Origin: Heliopora coerulea
Lineage: Eukaryota; Cnidaria; Anthozoa; Scleralcyonacea; Helioporidae
Length of the DNA: 64,000 nucleotides
Direction: 5' to 3'
Assembly (NCBI GenBank): GCA_030142905.1
Contig: JASJOG010000063.1
Location: forward strand, 1,121,501 to 1,185,500
Below the pieces are notes generated by a model that was not told the DNA's origin, ran no database searches, and was given only the letters and a program-made list of their open reading frames with translations. Below, in pieces: positions 24,079 to 42,691 of the stretch. How positions within the stretch are numbered: position 1 is the first letter of the stretch; every line of letters starts with the position of its first letter. A program made the position numbers and the translations under genes.

Positions 24079-24248
24079 TAGTAATAAAGATTATCGCCCA
24101 GCAAATAATTTTGAAGAAGCCCATATCTCAAATAAACATATCAGGATACTTTGAAAGATACTTTAATGAGGAACTAAGTATCCTGATATGTTTATTTGAG
24201 ATATGGGCTTCTTCAAAATTACTTGCTGGGCAATAATCTTTATTACTA
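24079..24248. repeat. near-perfect 72-bp inverted repeat (hairpin)
   Basis: The arms at 24079-24150 and 24177-24248 match in inverse with two differences in 72 bases; the loop is 26 bases. The outer GCCCAGCAAATAAT/ATTACTTGCTGGGC part is also found near 5883. The sequence just outside the right arm (CTTCGATTTCCGCCTGGTAT) also resembles the 5883-5945 region. This is a young MITE-like foldback or a palindromic copy of a larger repeat end. Confidence 0.85.
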
Positions 24249-27171
24249 GACTTCGATTTCCGCCTGGTATCTCGATTGCCGAAATCCTAATCAACAAAGA
24301 CTGTTTAAACAGGTTACATCTTGAGAAAACCAAACTGAGTCTTTGACCGTGATGAAAGGTTGTTGCATCATGCTCGAAGCTTCGGTACTTCACTCAATTT
24401 TGGTAGTTTAACCCTCTGAGTCGTTACAAAACCCGTAGTCATGCAGTAGACACTTTCTACGACAGAAATTCTTTTCTCGGTTGTCTGGTTTTATCCTACC
24501 CTCATTACTCAACTCGTGCGAAGTGTAGGGCCACTACGGAACATCCGAGATGGGCAGTTTGTTTTAAAATATATAGGGTTATTTGTTTGCTCTCATTTCT
24601 TGCTGTTCTAATGCTAAACTCTGAAAAGGCGGCACTAAATGAATCTTTAGTGAACACAATACTGTCGCAACAAGTCAAAGCACATGCACGTGTAATTCCT
24701 CCGGAATACCGCTGACCACGAGAATTCAAACCGTTATTTCTTAAGTCCTGGTCTATACACGAAGCTCACATAAAATATATAAAATACGAATCGAGACTAA
24801 ATTAAATTAAAACTCCCAGTGTAGACTAAGGGAATTGTAGCGTATCAACCCCAAGCGGACCTGAAGAGCATGTGTGGCGGACTTCCTGCAAAATAAAAAA
24901 GCTTTCTCATTACGCCTTTATTAAAAAGCCCGTCTCCGGTGTTTGGTTAAGGACATGTGTACATTCACGAGCCAGAACAATATCTAAGTCAAACAGGAAT
25001 GACGTAAAGTCGTTTCGTGTTTAAACTAAACTCACACCCTTTGGCTTCAGTGAAATCAGTATGGTATGAATTGGGATCGACGGAATACGACCGGCTTGAA
25101 CAACGAAGAACAGAGACCGTTTGTTCCCTATCAAGACTTAAGAGTTAAAAACCTGTCAAAACCGTTTCCGTACTTCTGATACTGAACTTGACATTGAATA
25201 CTATTTACACCATCATATTAAATCAGGTTCGGTTAAAAAAAGAGGAAGTTTCAGTTTGAGAAAGACTGCAGTTGAATACCAAGTGTTGAAAACAAACTTC
25301 TGCCGGTTCGAAATATGGGTGATAATATTTTTAACTTTTGTACGTTTAAAAGATAATAATGCAGCCTGCACAAGATTTGGTAAAGAAATATAATTTTCGG
25401 CGCTATACGGAAATTAAAAACGAACACATTCGTTGAGAAAGTAATGCAATAATTCGGAATACCACATATTTCGTGATTTCATAAACCGTTTTGTAGCCGA
25501 GCAATACAAGTGTCGAGTGTGCGCTTGAGTCAACCAACGCTTGTCTTTGAGCTTGTCTTGTCTTTGATGGTTTGTGACCTTCATTCATTAATTATACATG
25601 ACAGAGGAAAATGCAAAACGTTTCTTCGGAGTCAGAAATTGAGCAAGCAAACAATTACTAAGCAGCCATACAACAAAATGATATAACAGAGGTTGCTATG
25701 TAAATACATCTTGAATAGCCAAAATAAACTCAGATCCTTTTAACTCGACGGTCACAGGACAATCTAACAGCCTGACCACGATCGTGAAACTATCAGTGAT
25801 GTTGAAGAACTTTAGACTGCATTATAAGAACAAGAAAAGGCTGGTTGTTCTACAACCGGAGATGAAGATTGGAAGATTGGTGCAGAGTATATCGAAAGAG
25901 ACACCGTGAACAACTATGGTATCAGATGGCGAAACATGGTGGTTTTTCTCCAGCACGCACTAAGGAAAATACGCGTCTTTGCACTTCATTTGAATGTTTG
26001 GAAGTATCGTTGATGTTGTAATGGAGTATGAACACAATTATTAGAATATCTACGTGCTTCAAAGATTGCGCACTACATCTAATTACAAGGATGAGGGTGG
26101 GGGAGAGCGAGGGGGCCAACGTCGACTGAGAGGTCGGGGGTATGCTTTTCCAAAAAAAATTTTGGCAACCCAAGCTCCAGAAACACCGGGAAAATTTCGT
26201 CACCTTACACCATGAAACGAACTTTAACTAACACAATCACGTAAATTGTCTGTGTGATAAGTACGTTTCTAGAATTCTAGTTTACGATGTACGATCGTGA
26301 AACACATCAAAAAAGAGCGCGTTCAAATTCAAAAAGGAACGGTAAGATGGATGTCTCTTCACAGGCGACTCACCTGTACGTTTTGTTCCCATTCATTGCT
26401 TTCAATATCCTGTTCTTTCGCTTCAGAAACATGGCATCATTTCACTATAAAAGACAGCAACAGTTTTATACTCGTCATTCATTTTATTCAGAATGGGAGA
26501 GACTTAAATAAATTCAAGTTGTAATCTGACACTGCTAGCCAGTTTACTACAGTGTTCAATAGTGTGTTAGATAACAAACTTGGCCACTTTCAACTAATAA
26601 AATTCAACTTTGTCATCTAACATCAGTGACGAGGGAACGTTGACAATTTTGGGGCTGGGACGAAGATAATACTTTTTGCAACTGAAATAAGAAAAGTTGT
26701 GGAATATAATTATTGATGTGAAACCTTCCCAACCTGTAGCAAACGACAATTATGACAATTATGGTTTGAGAGTGAAACTAAAGGGTCCGAAATGCAGAGA
26801 GACAAGAACATGTGACAGCTTCATGGGATTAAAAGATAACATAGAAAGATATGTTTCAGGTTGGTAACCGGGTATTTCTAAGGTTGAATAAACGTCATGG
26901 GGTCAACCAGCTCATGCTTTCCAACGTAAGACCTGTTATTTGATAGCGATAAAATGAGAAATAAAAATATCTCTTAAGTACAAGTACGTCAAAAGTTATC
27001 GGACAGTGATCACCCCCTATGGTCTAAAATCTTCGAGGTTCCTTTAGAGTTTTCGGACCCTTATATGGACGTTTGGGGGACATGGTGCCGGCGTCCTCCG
27101 CTTCCTACGCCTCTGTAACATCGTCATCATTCCTATTTACTCGAGCTGTCCATTTTTAAACCTGCGCTTCC

Positions 27172-27360
27172 TTTCAATAATAAAATTCAAGTTTTTATAT
27201 AAAGTCATTAACGGTCTAGTTTGACTTCTCTAGTCTCTCAACCAACGGGTTACTTTCAATAATAAAATTCAAGTTTTTATATAAAGTCATCAACGGTCTT
27301 GTTTGAGGACTCTAGTCTTTCAACAAAAGGGTTACTTTCAATGATAAAATTCAAGTTTGT
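27172..27360. repeat. 82-bp tandem repeat, about 2.3 copies
   Basis: Units starting TTTCAATAATAAAATTCAAG recur at about 27172, 27254 and 27336. A related phrase (AATAAAATTCAACTTTGTCATCT) lies near 26597, matching the third, partial copy. Confidence 0.85.
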
Positions 27361-29179
27361 CATCTCAAACTGTCATAGTTCTCGTTGGCTCGAGGTCTAT
27401 AACACTCTCTCTCATGTGGTTTCATCTAACGCTTGACAACACCGGGGGAACTAAGGTAAATGTTTGCCTCACACATGTGACAGTAAACGAGACGGAAGGA
27501 AAAAGTTCGCTCAAAGTCAAAAAATTATTTAAGCTGTACGTATTTTCCGACCACGTTCGGGACGTTGTGCCTTTTTGTCTCCCCGACCTGAAGACGGACA
27601 CTCCCTCAGAAAACGTAAAAGGAAATACGTAAGCATGCCTTAACTAATTTTCTTTCTCCTCTCCTTTTCTCTTGTCTACCGACACATGTGGTTCTTTTGG
27701 GAACTTAGCAGAATCTCGTTTATATACATTATTATTTAACATTGTCGTGGCTGACGTGTGCTCAAGTTCTTGAACATTCATTGGTTGAGAGGATGAAAGT
27801 GCAGCAGATCTACGGTTTCAGTCAAAGCTTGGTAGGACCTGGATGTTCTCCAGTAAAAATGCCCATTCACATTGCGTAAGTGGAAGTGTCTCTCCCTATC
27901 CCAAGCTTTCCAGCGCGCGATTACGTCATTTTTCATGATTATCTGAACAACTTATGTTTACAGTTTCTTTAACCAGTCTCCAAAGCCGTTGATCCTAATC
28001 CACCCCGTCAAGCTTTCCTGAGGGAAGAAATCCCAGGGGCAGATAATCCAAGACATTCGGCAGACAGTTCACAAACTCTTTACACATGTAATCAAATATT
28101 CGATACAATAGACGGGACTAATGTTTAAAACCCAGCTGTCGTTGACACTGGTGCGAGGCTGTCCTCCTAACTGCTCGACCACCAATGCCTTCTCATTGAC
28201 TAGCACAACAAAGCTATCCCTAACTGTGACGTAACAATTAAGCGGCGACTCTGGTGATAGTAGATGAGTATGGATCCGCTATGCCATAACTACCAGAGTT
28301 TCGTCAAAAGAATTTAGCGGATAACCCAGCGAAGGAAATAGAAGTGGAGAAGACGAAGACCTGTTTCAGAAACTAAGATGGTGTATCGAAGGAACATTTC
28401 TTAAGTATAAAGCAAGTACTAAGACGACGTTTGTTCGACAGAAAGAAGACATTGAGAAAGTATTAGAACTTAACAGAATTCTGCGAGAAAGAATTAGAAC
28501 TCAACAGCATTCGACGAAAAAAAAGCCATATATCAAAACGTTTGCCTTGTCCTTCTTGTATGTCACACAGCAAGTGTTGTTCCCTCTCAGTCGTAACGTT
28601 ATAGGATTTTTTTCTACTGTATATATACCTTAACGCTCTCCTAATTGCCTTTTCGAATTGTCAACGGCTTAAAATGTCAAGAAATACCATTACACTCCAA
28701 CAAAATTTGAAATGTTTATTTAGCACCAGCGTTGCCTTACAAACTACGAAAGTACAAAAGACCACTGAAGCTGAGATACGGTGGAGCTGATCCAGTCACT
28801 CAAGTTTCAAGTGAATGTTTTCGTTGTAAATTACAGAGAAAGAAGTCATTTAACAATTGATATATCGAGAAATCGTAAAACTTTACGAAGTGTTTTTCTT
28901 TTTCTTTTTTATCATTATTTAATTTTATTTATTTTTTTCATTTTTGAGCTATCCGAATTCACCCTAAGGGTGTTCCCACTGACGTCTGCCAGGTCGATCA
29001 AGCTTGCACCACGATATTATTCCACCCTAAATAAATTCCTGACCATACCCATCAGATATGTTTTGACATCAAAATCAGTCGTAAGTTCTCGCTTTAACTA
29101 TTTCAATTTCTCGGGGGGAAAGCGAAGCTAGAAATTGGAAGTTGATAGTCTAAGTTGTGGGCTTATAAGGTTGTTATCG

Positions 29180-29220
29180 GGGACTAACGTTTCGACGGCC
29201 TCAACTTCGGTCATCTTCAG
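29180..29220 (-). repeat. possible Penelope-like repeat end (hammerhead-like)
   Basis: On the minus strand CTGAAGA is followed by GAAACGTTAG about 20 bases on, the same end word as at 5834-5843. The stem between them is weak. No reverse-transcriptase or GIY-YIG frame is seen beside it. Confidence 0.3.
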
Positions 29221-32200
29221 AGTTACAGGGAAGGGTTAGCCGGAAGGAGGGATGATTCTCTAACGAGTCTTTGCACCTGGAACTTGTTTTCAACTCTTGT
29301 TTACTACATCATTATTGTCACATATTCCAATACTACGTACACGGCCAACAAATAGTTTGTCGACGCTTTTCCTCCTGACTTGAACCCATTGAAGAAAACA
29401 TATGTGCAAATGATGTTGGTTTAAAGGTAAAATACGCCAGTGGGCCCACCCAAAAACGTTGCTTTCCCTAACGTCATTCCTGTAAGAAACCGCCAAACAA
29501 CGTGGCAAAAATACAAAGTGTATTTTCAAGGTTTGCTAAACCTTCAAAAACCACAATCAAAAGTTCATATTCAAACACCAACAGTTGCATTCTGAAGTAC
29601 TATAGAAAGCTTTTTTTTTTCCACTAATGTTGACATGTTAGTCCTTTCCAATATATTTTACTTTTTGATGTCTGGTTTAAGTTGTTAGAAGAAAGCTATC
29701 ACGACGATCCTTGATTATTTGACGAATCATTATGCACATGTTTAAATAGTTAATAAGACTCTCGATATATTATTATTGTCACGATTCTCGTCATAAATTG
29801 CGATTTTGCTTACAAAGATAGTATAACAAGCGGAGCAAGGATATTTGGTTAAAAGCAACGATTTCATCTCCAGTAGGTTTAGATCTCTATGCTCTTTGTT
29901 TCAGTGTATGACATTAATTCAAGTAGGAAGCAAGATAATGCCAAGTTTTATTTCCGTTTGTACTAACGTTGTTTCCGATATGATCAGCCACGAAGACCAA
30001 GAATTCGAACCACCCGAAATATCCCAACTAGCTTTCTTCGACAAAGAAAAATGTTTGCCATGAGAAGAACGAGATATGTGACAGATACTTCCTTGTTCAG
30101 GTTATCATCATGGTTTGAGGGTGGCACCGTAGTCTACCGGAGATGCCGAGTAACATTCGGCTCTATTAGTTAGAGAACCTAAAAGTCAAACTTCATTGAT
30201 CACGAATATGGTCAAAAACAAAATAACATTCGTCAGCCAGAATATGCAAATCACATTCGTCACTTTGATTTTTCCGTGACAGTGCATTTCTTGACAAGAT
30301 AAGCAAAATGCACGCGATTACTTCAGTCAAACATTCGAGGAGATAAGCAGATATCTGGGGTGAAAAGAATGGTTATTAATGCATGAAACTAGCTGTTCTA
30401 TAAAAGGTTAAAAAAATCCATAGCGTTGCCCACCAATGATGTTCACACACGCTTCGATTTCTGTCTTTTGGGTTCACCCCAAATTAGACTGTTTTCAGTC
30501 AATTATCAGCAACTGGAATTTCTTTTTTCTCTTCACCATGATATTTGTGATGCATCATCTGTGGCTTGCGTCCAATTTAAACCCAATAAATCAATTATCT
30601 TTCTGCCGTAAGATATTAAGTTCTTTCACATGCTTTCACTAAGTTGCTTTAACACTATCCAGTCCAAAACATCTCTGCTCGGATTACTAAAATCGTCCAG
30701 CGTTTCGTAAACTAAAATAATCTAGCGTTAGCTAGAGTAAAGTAATAAAAATCGGATTCGTTGCTAAAAACGTATTATCACATTTAGTTCTACAGACAAA
30801 TTGTTTATGTAAACTGCGTTTTCTTATTGTGTCGCTGCCAATTTGAGTTTATTTTTATCTTATAATAAAGGGAGCTATAATATTATATGCACAAGGGTTT
30901 CTTTGGGCCTCTTTACCACTTATACTCATGTTCTCGTATTTTGTTCTATGGCAAAATAAATGAAATTGAAAAATAAAAACTGAAATACGGTGCTTATTAA
31001 AGCTGTTTTTATTTAACTTTCTCGCCCTCTAAATACAAAGAAGTCATCCCTCTAGTTCTGTCGACGACTAGCGGTCTTACTTCTCCAGTCACAAATGGTT
31101 GTTGGCCTTCAAGAATTTCATTTTGTCAGACGGTAGACAATCTTATATTCATCTCCCGTTATATCGGACAACATCAGGAGCGCAGTTGGATGTCCTCAAT
31201 AGTGAGAGTACACAACAGCGGGAAATGATTAAAAACACGTGCTTCATTCTTCTAGAATGTTTAAGTATGTCCTTGGGGTGATGTGGTGTCTTTCAATGAG
31301 TTAAATTTGCCACAGTTTGTACAAGGGAATTACTGAAGAGTTACACATTACTCTGTTTCGTAATCAATCTGTAAACTTTACAAAAACGAAAAGAAACCAA
31401 GGCGGATGATGTAAACAATGCTCCAGATTTGTGCACGAAAAAGCGAGTGGAGATCTGTGAAGGTTCAGATGGTCATTAAGTACTACCGGCTGAACTGATG
31501 CAAGATCAAACCTTCCAGAAGTGTCCACAAAAAACAACACTAAGATTAACTTCTGACGAACAAGAGTTCTGCTATAGTAAAGTTATGTCACAAGTCCGTC
31601 TTGTTGCCATCTCCGCCTTACCGAAAACAAATACAAAGCATTCTGCTGGGACTATGGTTCACTAATACCGTCACAGCGACATCCCATAATAGCTACAGTT
31701 ATTTTCGGGGTTAATATCTGGCTTCCCTCGGGGTGTACCACTTGCCCGTAACAAGCAGGAGAGTGGGCAACCTCGTTCTCAGGTTCTTTCCTCTGTCACC
31801 ATTATGGAAGAAACAACATTGGCTGGGGCTGATCACGCGCCTGAACACATTTGATGGAGAGGTTTTAGCGAGGACACTAAAACATTGTCATTCCTACATC
31901 ATCTCTCGCAAGTTTGCTTTTTGCCACCCAGATGTAAATCTTTGTTAATAAAATTGTCCTGGATGAAATGATGGAAAGCCACATTTGCCAGGAACGTTTG
32001 ATGTCTTTCTTTTCAGCGAGGACATGTTTGAAATAATGGAAACGGACAAGTAAACCATGTTGAGCGTGAAACCAATATCAACTATCATAGCAATACGCAA
32101 TATTTGTAGAATTCGCCAACTTTCTTAAGTGAAGGACAACACCATGGAAACAGTAAGCATTAAAACGCACGTGCTGAAAAATTTTTATGTTGTAATACTG

Positions 32201-32391
32201 GTCGATGCGTCATCTCGAACGTATTTATGCTACTAAATGGAGACTGGAGCTTTTTGAGACACTTAATGAAAAATAACAATCGAAGTCTGGTTTCCTGTAT
32301 CGAAAAAGCTCCCTAAATCAGAACTCGTTCGGGCCACTAAAAGCGGTAAGTTATTTATTTGATATTGGCAGTGAAAATATGCCCAGCTACC

Positions 32392-32397
32392 TTTATT
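32392..32397 (-). promoter_or_regulatory. poly(A) signal of AK2
   Basis: AATAAA on the minus strand about 150 bases after the AK2 stop. A second AATAAA is at 32354-32359. Confidence 0.5.
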
Positions 32398-32544
32398 TAC
32401 GCTATTGCACTATCCAGAGAAGCGTACACAATGAGAAAAGGGAACAAGAAATTCCATCATTCGCTCTCTTTTCTGTTCAATAATTTGATATACTAGGCTA
32501 CATGATTGGTTAAAAAGACGCTTCGTCTTGGATTTCTCTGCTCT

Positions 32545-37731
<5,187 letters not shown>

Positions 37732-39825
37732 GTTGAGAAGAACGCAGGTATTGTTGTCAGCGGTACTCGAAACGAGAGGGTCAAAGTCCGCCAAGGGGGG
37801 GGGGGATTGAATGTAATGTGGGATTCACTAAGGCAAATTCCGCTCATCAGTTCCTTGCCCAAAATAGTCTTAGAAGCCAAAGTTTAATTTATTGATCAAA
37901 AAGAAACTTGTTTCGCAATGTTTTTGACCCATCTTCGAAGAAATACGCATGTTTTCTTCAGTAAAAATTAACAGTCAGCTAAGTATTATGAAAAAGCCCA
38001 TAAATACAACTTAAGGTCAACATTATGCCATTTATTGCCCAAGTTTTGCTTATTATTTATTGCCATTGCTTTGTTGCATCTCTCAACCTTATCATGCAAG
38101 CAAATAAATTAGGCTATTGAATTACAAAGGTCTAATGAGTAATTACAAAGCTCTAATTATAGATGCAGGACTAAGACTAAATTGCGGTAAATACTAAATA
38201 AACCTGTTAAAATATTAAAATCAAAAAAGTGGGGAGAAATCAGAATAGTAGAGGACATTTTATAAAGTATATCCAAAAGCGCAGTCACACAAACGACCAG
38301 AAATTAACATGATATTGACCTTTAAAAGGAACTCGAGTTGCGTTGGGTATTTCCGTACAATAGGTTCATCACAGGTCCATCACGATCCCTAGTTGATATT
38401 GGTTATCCCTTCATTTTTCGAATGTGACCGTGATTTGAACAAAGAATTAGTAAGCTACGATTAATTTCTGGAAATTAAAAAGAAAAAACAGTGGCAGCCA
38501 TGCTGGTTCTACGTACGACAACAGATGAAATTCTTTCAATATTTGGCCAAGTAGAAAAATATTTACATCCATGTTCTTTGCCAGACCTGAAATTGTGGGT
38601 TAACCTTGTTTACCCTTGTTGAGAACTTCATTCCTTCCGAAAAGCTGCTAGGTTTTTCCTCGAATACATCTCAACCAAATCTCTCTTATCTCACGTATGG
38701 GTAGTTCCTTATCACACCTAAGTGGGATGAGAAAATTTATCGTAATATTTCGCCGTTTTCACACGACGACTCCCAGCTCCTGTTAACGAATGAGTTTGCA
38801 TGTTTTGAACACTTTGCACATAGAACGGACGCCAAACAAACGCAGCACTTGAGGTCACTGGTTGTGCAGGACTAGGCTAAACTTTATCCAACAGCTGAAA
38901 TGCGGTAGACCTTCAGAGTATCCACATCTTAATCAAATCGGACAACGAGAATGTTTCTAAATTTTTCATTTAGCTTCTTGACCAAGACTGATTAATGAGT
39001 TTGGACAGACAGAAAGAACAAAGAGTGAACAGAATTTGAGATGGACAAACTTTCAAAAGAAAAAATCAGTGATAGAGTGATCTACTACAGTGAAAAACTC
39101 GTTCGAATTGCTTCACAAACGCTTTTGTGTCTTTCAGGAAGCCAGTTTAAATTTTTACTAAGGGCTTGGTTTACAACAGCGCGAAACTATGAAGGATTAT
39201 AACGATGTTTGTGATGCGCAGACAAATCATAGATAATACAGGGTAAAAAGGTAAAAAAAAAGGTTGAGGTTAAAAACGCACGTTATCGATCTACATGATC
39301 ATCTTCAAGTTTGAAAACCTGATCTTTTGGATGGAAAACGTTCGCTTTTAACTTCAACTTTTTCTATCTTTTTACCTTTAAGCGCACCGGGAACAACTTC
39401 GGTGTGATCGAAAATTTTTCATATATAATCCATCCACAAATTGCAATGAGTTTTTCTTTTTCAAGATATCATGCAAATAAACAATATATTATTAACGAAG
39501 TCTTTACGTAAATTACTTAATCAGGTCCAATGGTAAAGAAGAATGTCATTACAAAAAGATAATCAAAATCATAATTTATTAAAAAACAGATTTTTCGCTG
39601 TCACTAGACCGCAAGGCAAGTCACTGACAGCCACAGAATCATAACGCTTTGATGCATCTGCCGTGGATTTTGCTCAGCATCATCAATTACACACTCCCAG
39701 TACAAGTCAAGCGGTTCTGTAACGAATCTTGTGAAGAAATATATCCGTTTGGTGAAGGAACAATTGAATATCGTTAAAGAGAGGGGGCGACAAGACAGCA
39801 ATCTAGTTCGCTTATACAAGTTTCT
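37732..39825. other. divergent intergenic region AK2 / FAM167-like
   Basis: This lies between the start of AK2 (minus) and the FAM167-like gene (plus). No gene is seen. Promoter sequence for both genes should be here, but I see no clear TATA box. It contains a foldback element at 39241-39385. Confidence 0.5.
39241..39385. repeat. foldback (MITE-like) element
   Basis: The left arm GGTAAAAAGGTAAAAAAAAA with GGTTGAGGTTAAAAACG (about 39241-39279) faces CGCTTTTAACTTCAAC with a TTTTTACC end (about 39349-39381) in inverse, with a 70-base middle that has no coding content. Confidence 0.7.
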
Positions 39826-42344
39826 ATGGATCCTTCGTCTTCATCTGAGCTGAGTTCCCAGTCGAAAAGACATTCTTTCCCAGCAATTTTAACTTATTCA
39901 GAAACTCTGAGCGTTCTTAGCAAACACCAGAGAGAGTACAACGACAAACAGGTTAGTCGAAGAACCAGAACACCGACATTTAATTCGAAAGGAAGCGATG
40001 AAGAAAGATGGCAAAGACTTCAAGAAGCGATGAAGTGGTTGAAACGAGAGTTGGTAAGTAGCTGAATATTCTTGGTACAGTTCAACAAACACTTGTTGTA
40101 TTTCTTTCAATGTTTTGGACCTTAGATGCCATTAACCGCCCGGCATCATGACCACAAGACGGATATTTTTGCCTATATACTGGTGTATATAAACATGAAT
40201 GACAAAAAAGCAGACAAATTCAAAGAGATGGTATTGAAAATAAAAAAAGCTGCCAACAACATTGGTGGTATTTCGACTTTCGAAGCAAGTCACAACGACG
40301 CAATCACAACATAAACTTTAGTAACTTGTACCTCGATCTAAATGATCCAACTAAATATGGTTTTAAACTGTCGTATGTTATTGTTCGCAAGAAGTGCTGA
40401 TATTCTTAGCTTTCGTTGTTAATTATGAGCTATGTATGTTCCTTGACTGACAGCGCCCCACTGTGTCCTAAATATCGTTATAATCACACGCGCAGTTTCA
40501 CGTTGAGAAATAACGTTTCATTCCTGATTTTCACCTTGTTATTTAACAACGTTTGTGAAATCGCATAAAAACAAAATACAGGGAGCTGGTTAGAAAGCGA
40601 TACCAACGTAGTTCGGAATGTTTCCGCTTGTTTTACCCTGAATTTCAAAGATTGAAGTTTTACCTCTATATTATCTATCCACAAAGTTTCAGTCTTGCCG
40701 ACTTGACCAAAAGTTACGAAATGCTAACGTTTGAAAATTTACTAAAACAGGTAGAAAAAGTCACCCGTAACCCTCAGATATACATATGTATACATAAAAT
40801 ATTCAAATGTATTACTATGGCAGATTATTTCATTGATTTAATACAAGAATCTTGTTTTCGAAATTTGAATTTTCGATGGAGAAATTCAGAAGCGCTGAGC
40901 ATGTCCAGGATCCTAAAAAAAGTTTCCTTTTGGCGTCCATGGTGTGCAACAAATCATTTTGGACAACGCAGTTTTAAAATGTTGACAGTCAAAGGCGTGG
41001 TGATTATCATATTGAACATTATAGCAAAATGCGCTCGCAATAAAAGCAGTTTGAACAAGAAAAACTGAAAAAACAGGTTAAGGAATGCAAAAAACCGAAA
41101 GTTACAAGACAAAGGAGTGCTTAAAGGATGATTGAACAAAATGTTCCAGCCAAAAAAGTCAACAAAACTCAAACGGATGCAGGAAATCATATAATAATAT
41201 GCAACTTGCAGGTGTTCAGTGATCTTTGATGACACAACTATATAATTTAAAACAGTCTCCTTCAACAGACAGTTAAGTACACAATTAGACGGGCTGTCTG
41301 AAAAGACCAGTGACGATAAAACGAGATAAAGATGAGTGGTCCACTTTTGATTGTGTCGAAACGATATGTCATGACAATGCACTTCGTTGGTTTCAGTTAT
41401 CCAAATGCTGCTCAAAATGCTAAAAAGAAAAGCCGATGTTTCAAGAAAAGAATTTTAGAAGCAAACCAAGCTGCTCGCGGGAGTGTCGCAAAACCAAGAC
41501 GCATTACAGCATGTATAATGACTTAACTGGGCTATGATGTGATAACAACGCAAAGGAAGATAAAAATTTCTCTGCAAAAAAATTCACACTACATCTACAT
41601 TGAACATTGAGGCCTTGCATAGACATGTTAATTAAGCCGTAACATCACTTAACGGGACAACCCTTCGCGAGTAGAACAAGTTGAATATGAACATGGAAGG
41701 GAGAGGGTTAAAGCAAACGTTCCACCATGCAGTTCCTTCGCCAGTACTGAAGCCTTTGTTATTTTTCATGTTAGACAGATATGCACCACCAAGACAAGTT
41801 TCTTCTGCGCCAGTTTAATCATTTGAACCGCAGCATCCTGGACTTGAAAGAGGAACAGCAGTTAATGGAAGGAACTGAAGTAAGACAACAGAAGCAAGAC
41901 GTGAAGAAGGAACAAGTGAAGCCAGGACAAGTGAAGAAAGAACAAGTGAAGAACGAAAAAGTGAAGCTCGGAGAAGTGAAGAAGGAACCAGTGAAGAACG
42001 AAAAAGTGAAGTCAGCGGAAGTGAAGAAAGAACAAGTGAAGAACGAAAAAGTGAAGCCAGGAGAAGTGAAGAAGGAACAAGTGAACGGAGAACAATTGAA
42101 GCTAGAGCAACTAAAGCGAGAACGATTGAAGCAAGATCAACTGAAGCAACAACAATCGTTAAAGGAAGAAAAATTAAACCTTGAACAACATTCGCTTAAT
42201 GAGTATGATTCAGACTACGGCTCTGACCAAAGCATGGATAAATTCGAAGATTGGCAACCAGTTAAAAACGATGTAATCTCTAATGTAAGCCCCAAAATGA
42301 CACAAAAACATTCCATAATAAAACGCTGGACGTGGTGGAAATAA
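39826..42344 (+). CDS. FAM167-like protein with charged repeat (2 exons, 265 aa)
   Basis: Exon 1 (39826-40053) ends ERWQRLQEAMKWLKREL at a GTAAGT donor. Exon 2 (41775-42344) begins after TTAG in the same phase with TDMHHQDKFLLRQFNHLNRS and ILDLKEEQ. Together this gives the WL(K/R)(K/R)EL..M..QD..L.RQ..L...I..LK pattern of the FAM167 family, small vertebrate proteins linked to Src-family kinase signalling; the biochemical role is not settled. After it comes a charged stretch of about three 15-residue repeats (VKKEQVKNEKVK type), then acidic and aromatic residues (YDSDYGSDQSMDKFEDW). Vertebrate members end soon after the conserved core, so the tail is lineage-specific. The next acceptor (ACAG) in exon 2 is an alternative start. 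Confidence 0.7.
40126..40314 (+). CDS. possible alternative last exon of the FAM167-like gene
   Basis: After CTTAG at 40125 a 62-residue frame runs to a TAA in the same phase as exon 1, giving a 138-residue product. It would replace the conserved FAM167 core, so I rank it well below the 41775 exon. Confidence 0.25.
   Translation: MPLTARHHDHKTDIFAYILVYINMNDKKADKFKEMVLKIKKAANNIGGISTFEASHNDAITT
41895..42090 (+). repeat. 45-bp coding tandem repeat
   Basis: About three and a third copies of a unit like AGTGAAGAAGGAACAAGTGA, extended by AAAACGAAAAAGTGAAG, encode a 15-residue Lys/Glu/Val/Gln repeat inside the FAM167-like gene. Confidence 0.85.
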
Positions 42345-42691
42345 GACCTTCTTGTAAATTTTTAATGACAACTTCCCAATTAACCTTTTTTCCCAAAGCT
42401 GTTTAAATATATATATATTGAGAGAGAGAGATAGATAAATATTTATAAGGATAGATTGATGAATATGTCTATGTTCGTGGTAAAACCACATTACTTAAGT
42501 ATACCTACTAGAAACAGTATATATTTAGTCGATATAATTTTAAGTCTGACAGTTCAATTGAGTCAAATATTAAAATTTAAAATAATGATCCCTAACTTTT
42601 GATTTAAAATAATCAGTTTTTATATGAAATTTTAACAAACCGCCCATTTAGCGGCAACTACTCCAAATAATAATTCAACGTCAACTGCAGC
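42345..42691. other. tail-to-tail spacer FAM167-like / ZRANB3
   Basis: This 347-base spacer holds the 3' ends of both converging genes. It has short AT and AG runs near 42405-42440 and no gene. Confidence 0.6.

Larger units (their letters stand above)
22734..32353. other. gene-poor intergenic DNA, about 9.6 kb
   Basis: I see no protein gene I can support. The open frames are short, many start at GTG/TTG, and none shows a domain. Structured DNA here includes a 72-bp hairpin (24079-24248), an 82-bp tandem repeat (27172-27360) with a related fragment near 26595-26625, and a possible hammerhead-like repeat end (29180-29220). Much of it is probably decayed transposon sequence. Confidence 0.5.

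Noticed and set aside
27357..27632. 91-residue frame
   Set aside because: It begins with TTG in the end of a tandem repeat and shows no domain.
37732..37794. Longer N-terminus for AK2
   Set aside because: It begins with TTG; the ATG at 37731 has good context.
40628..41068. 146-residue plus-strand frame in the FAM167-like intron
   Set aside because: No domain, no splice support, and it falls inside the intron between strongly supported exons.
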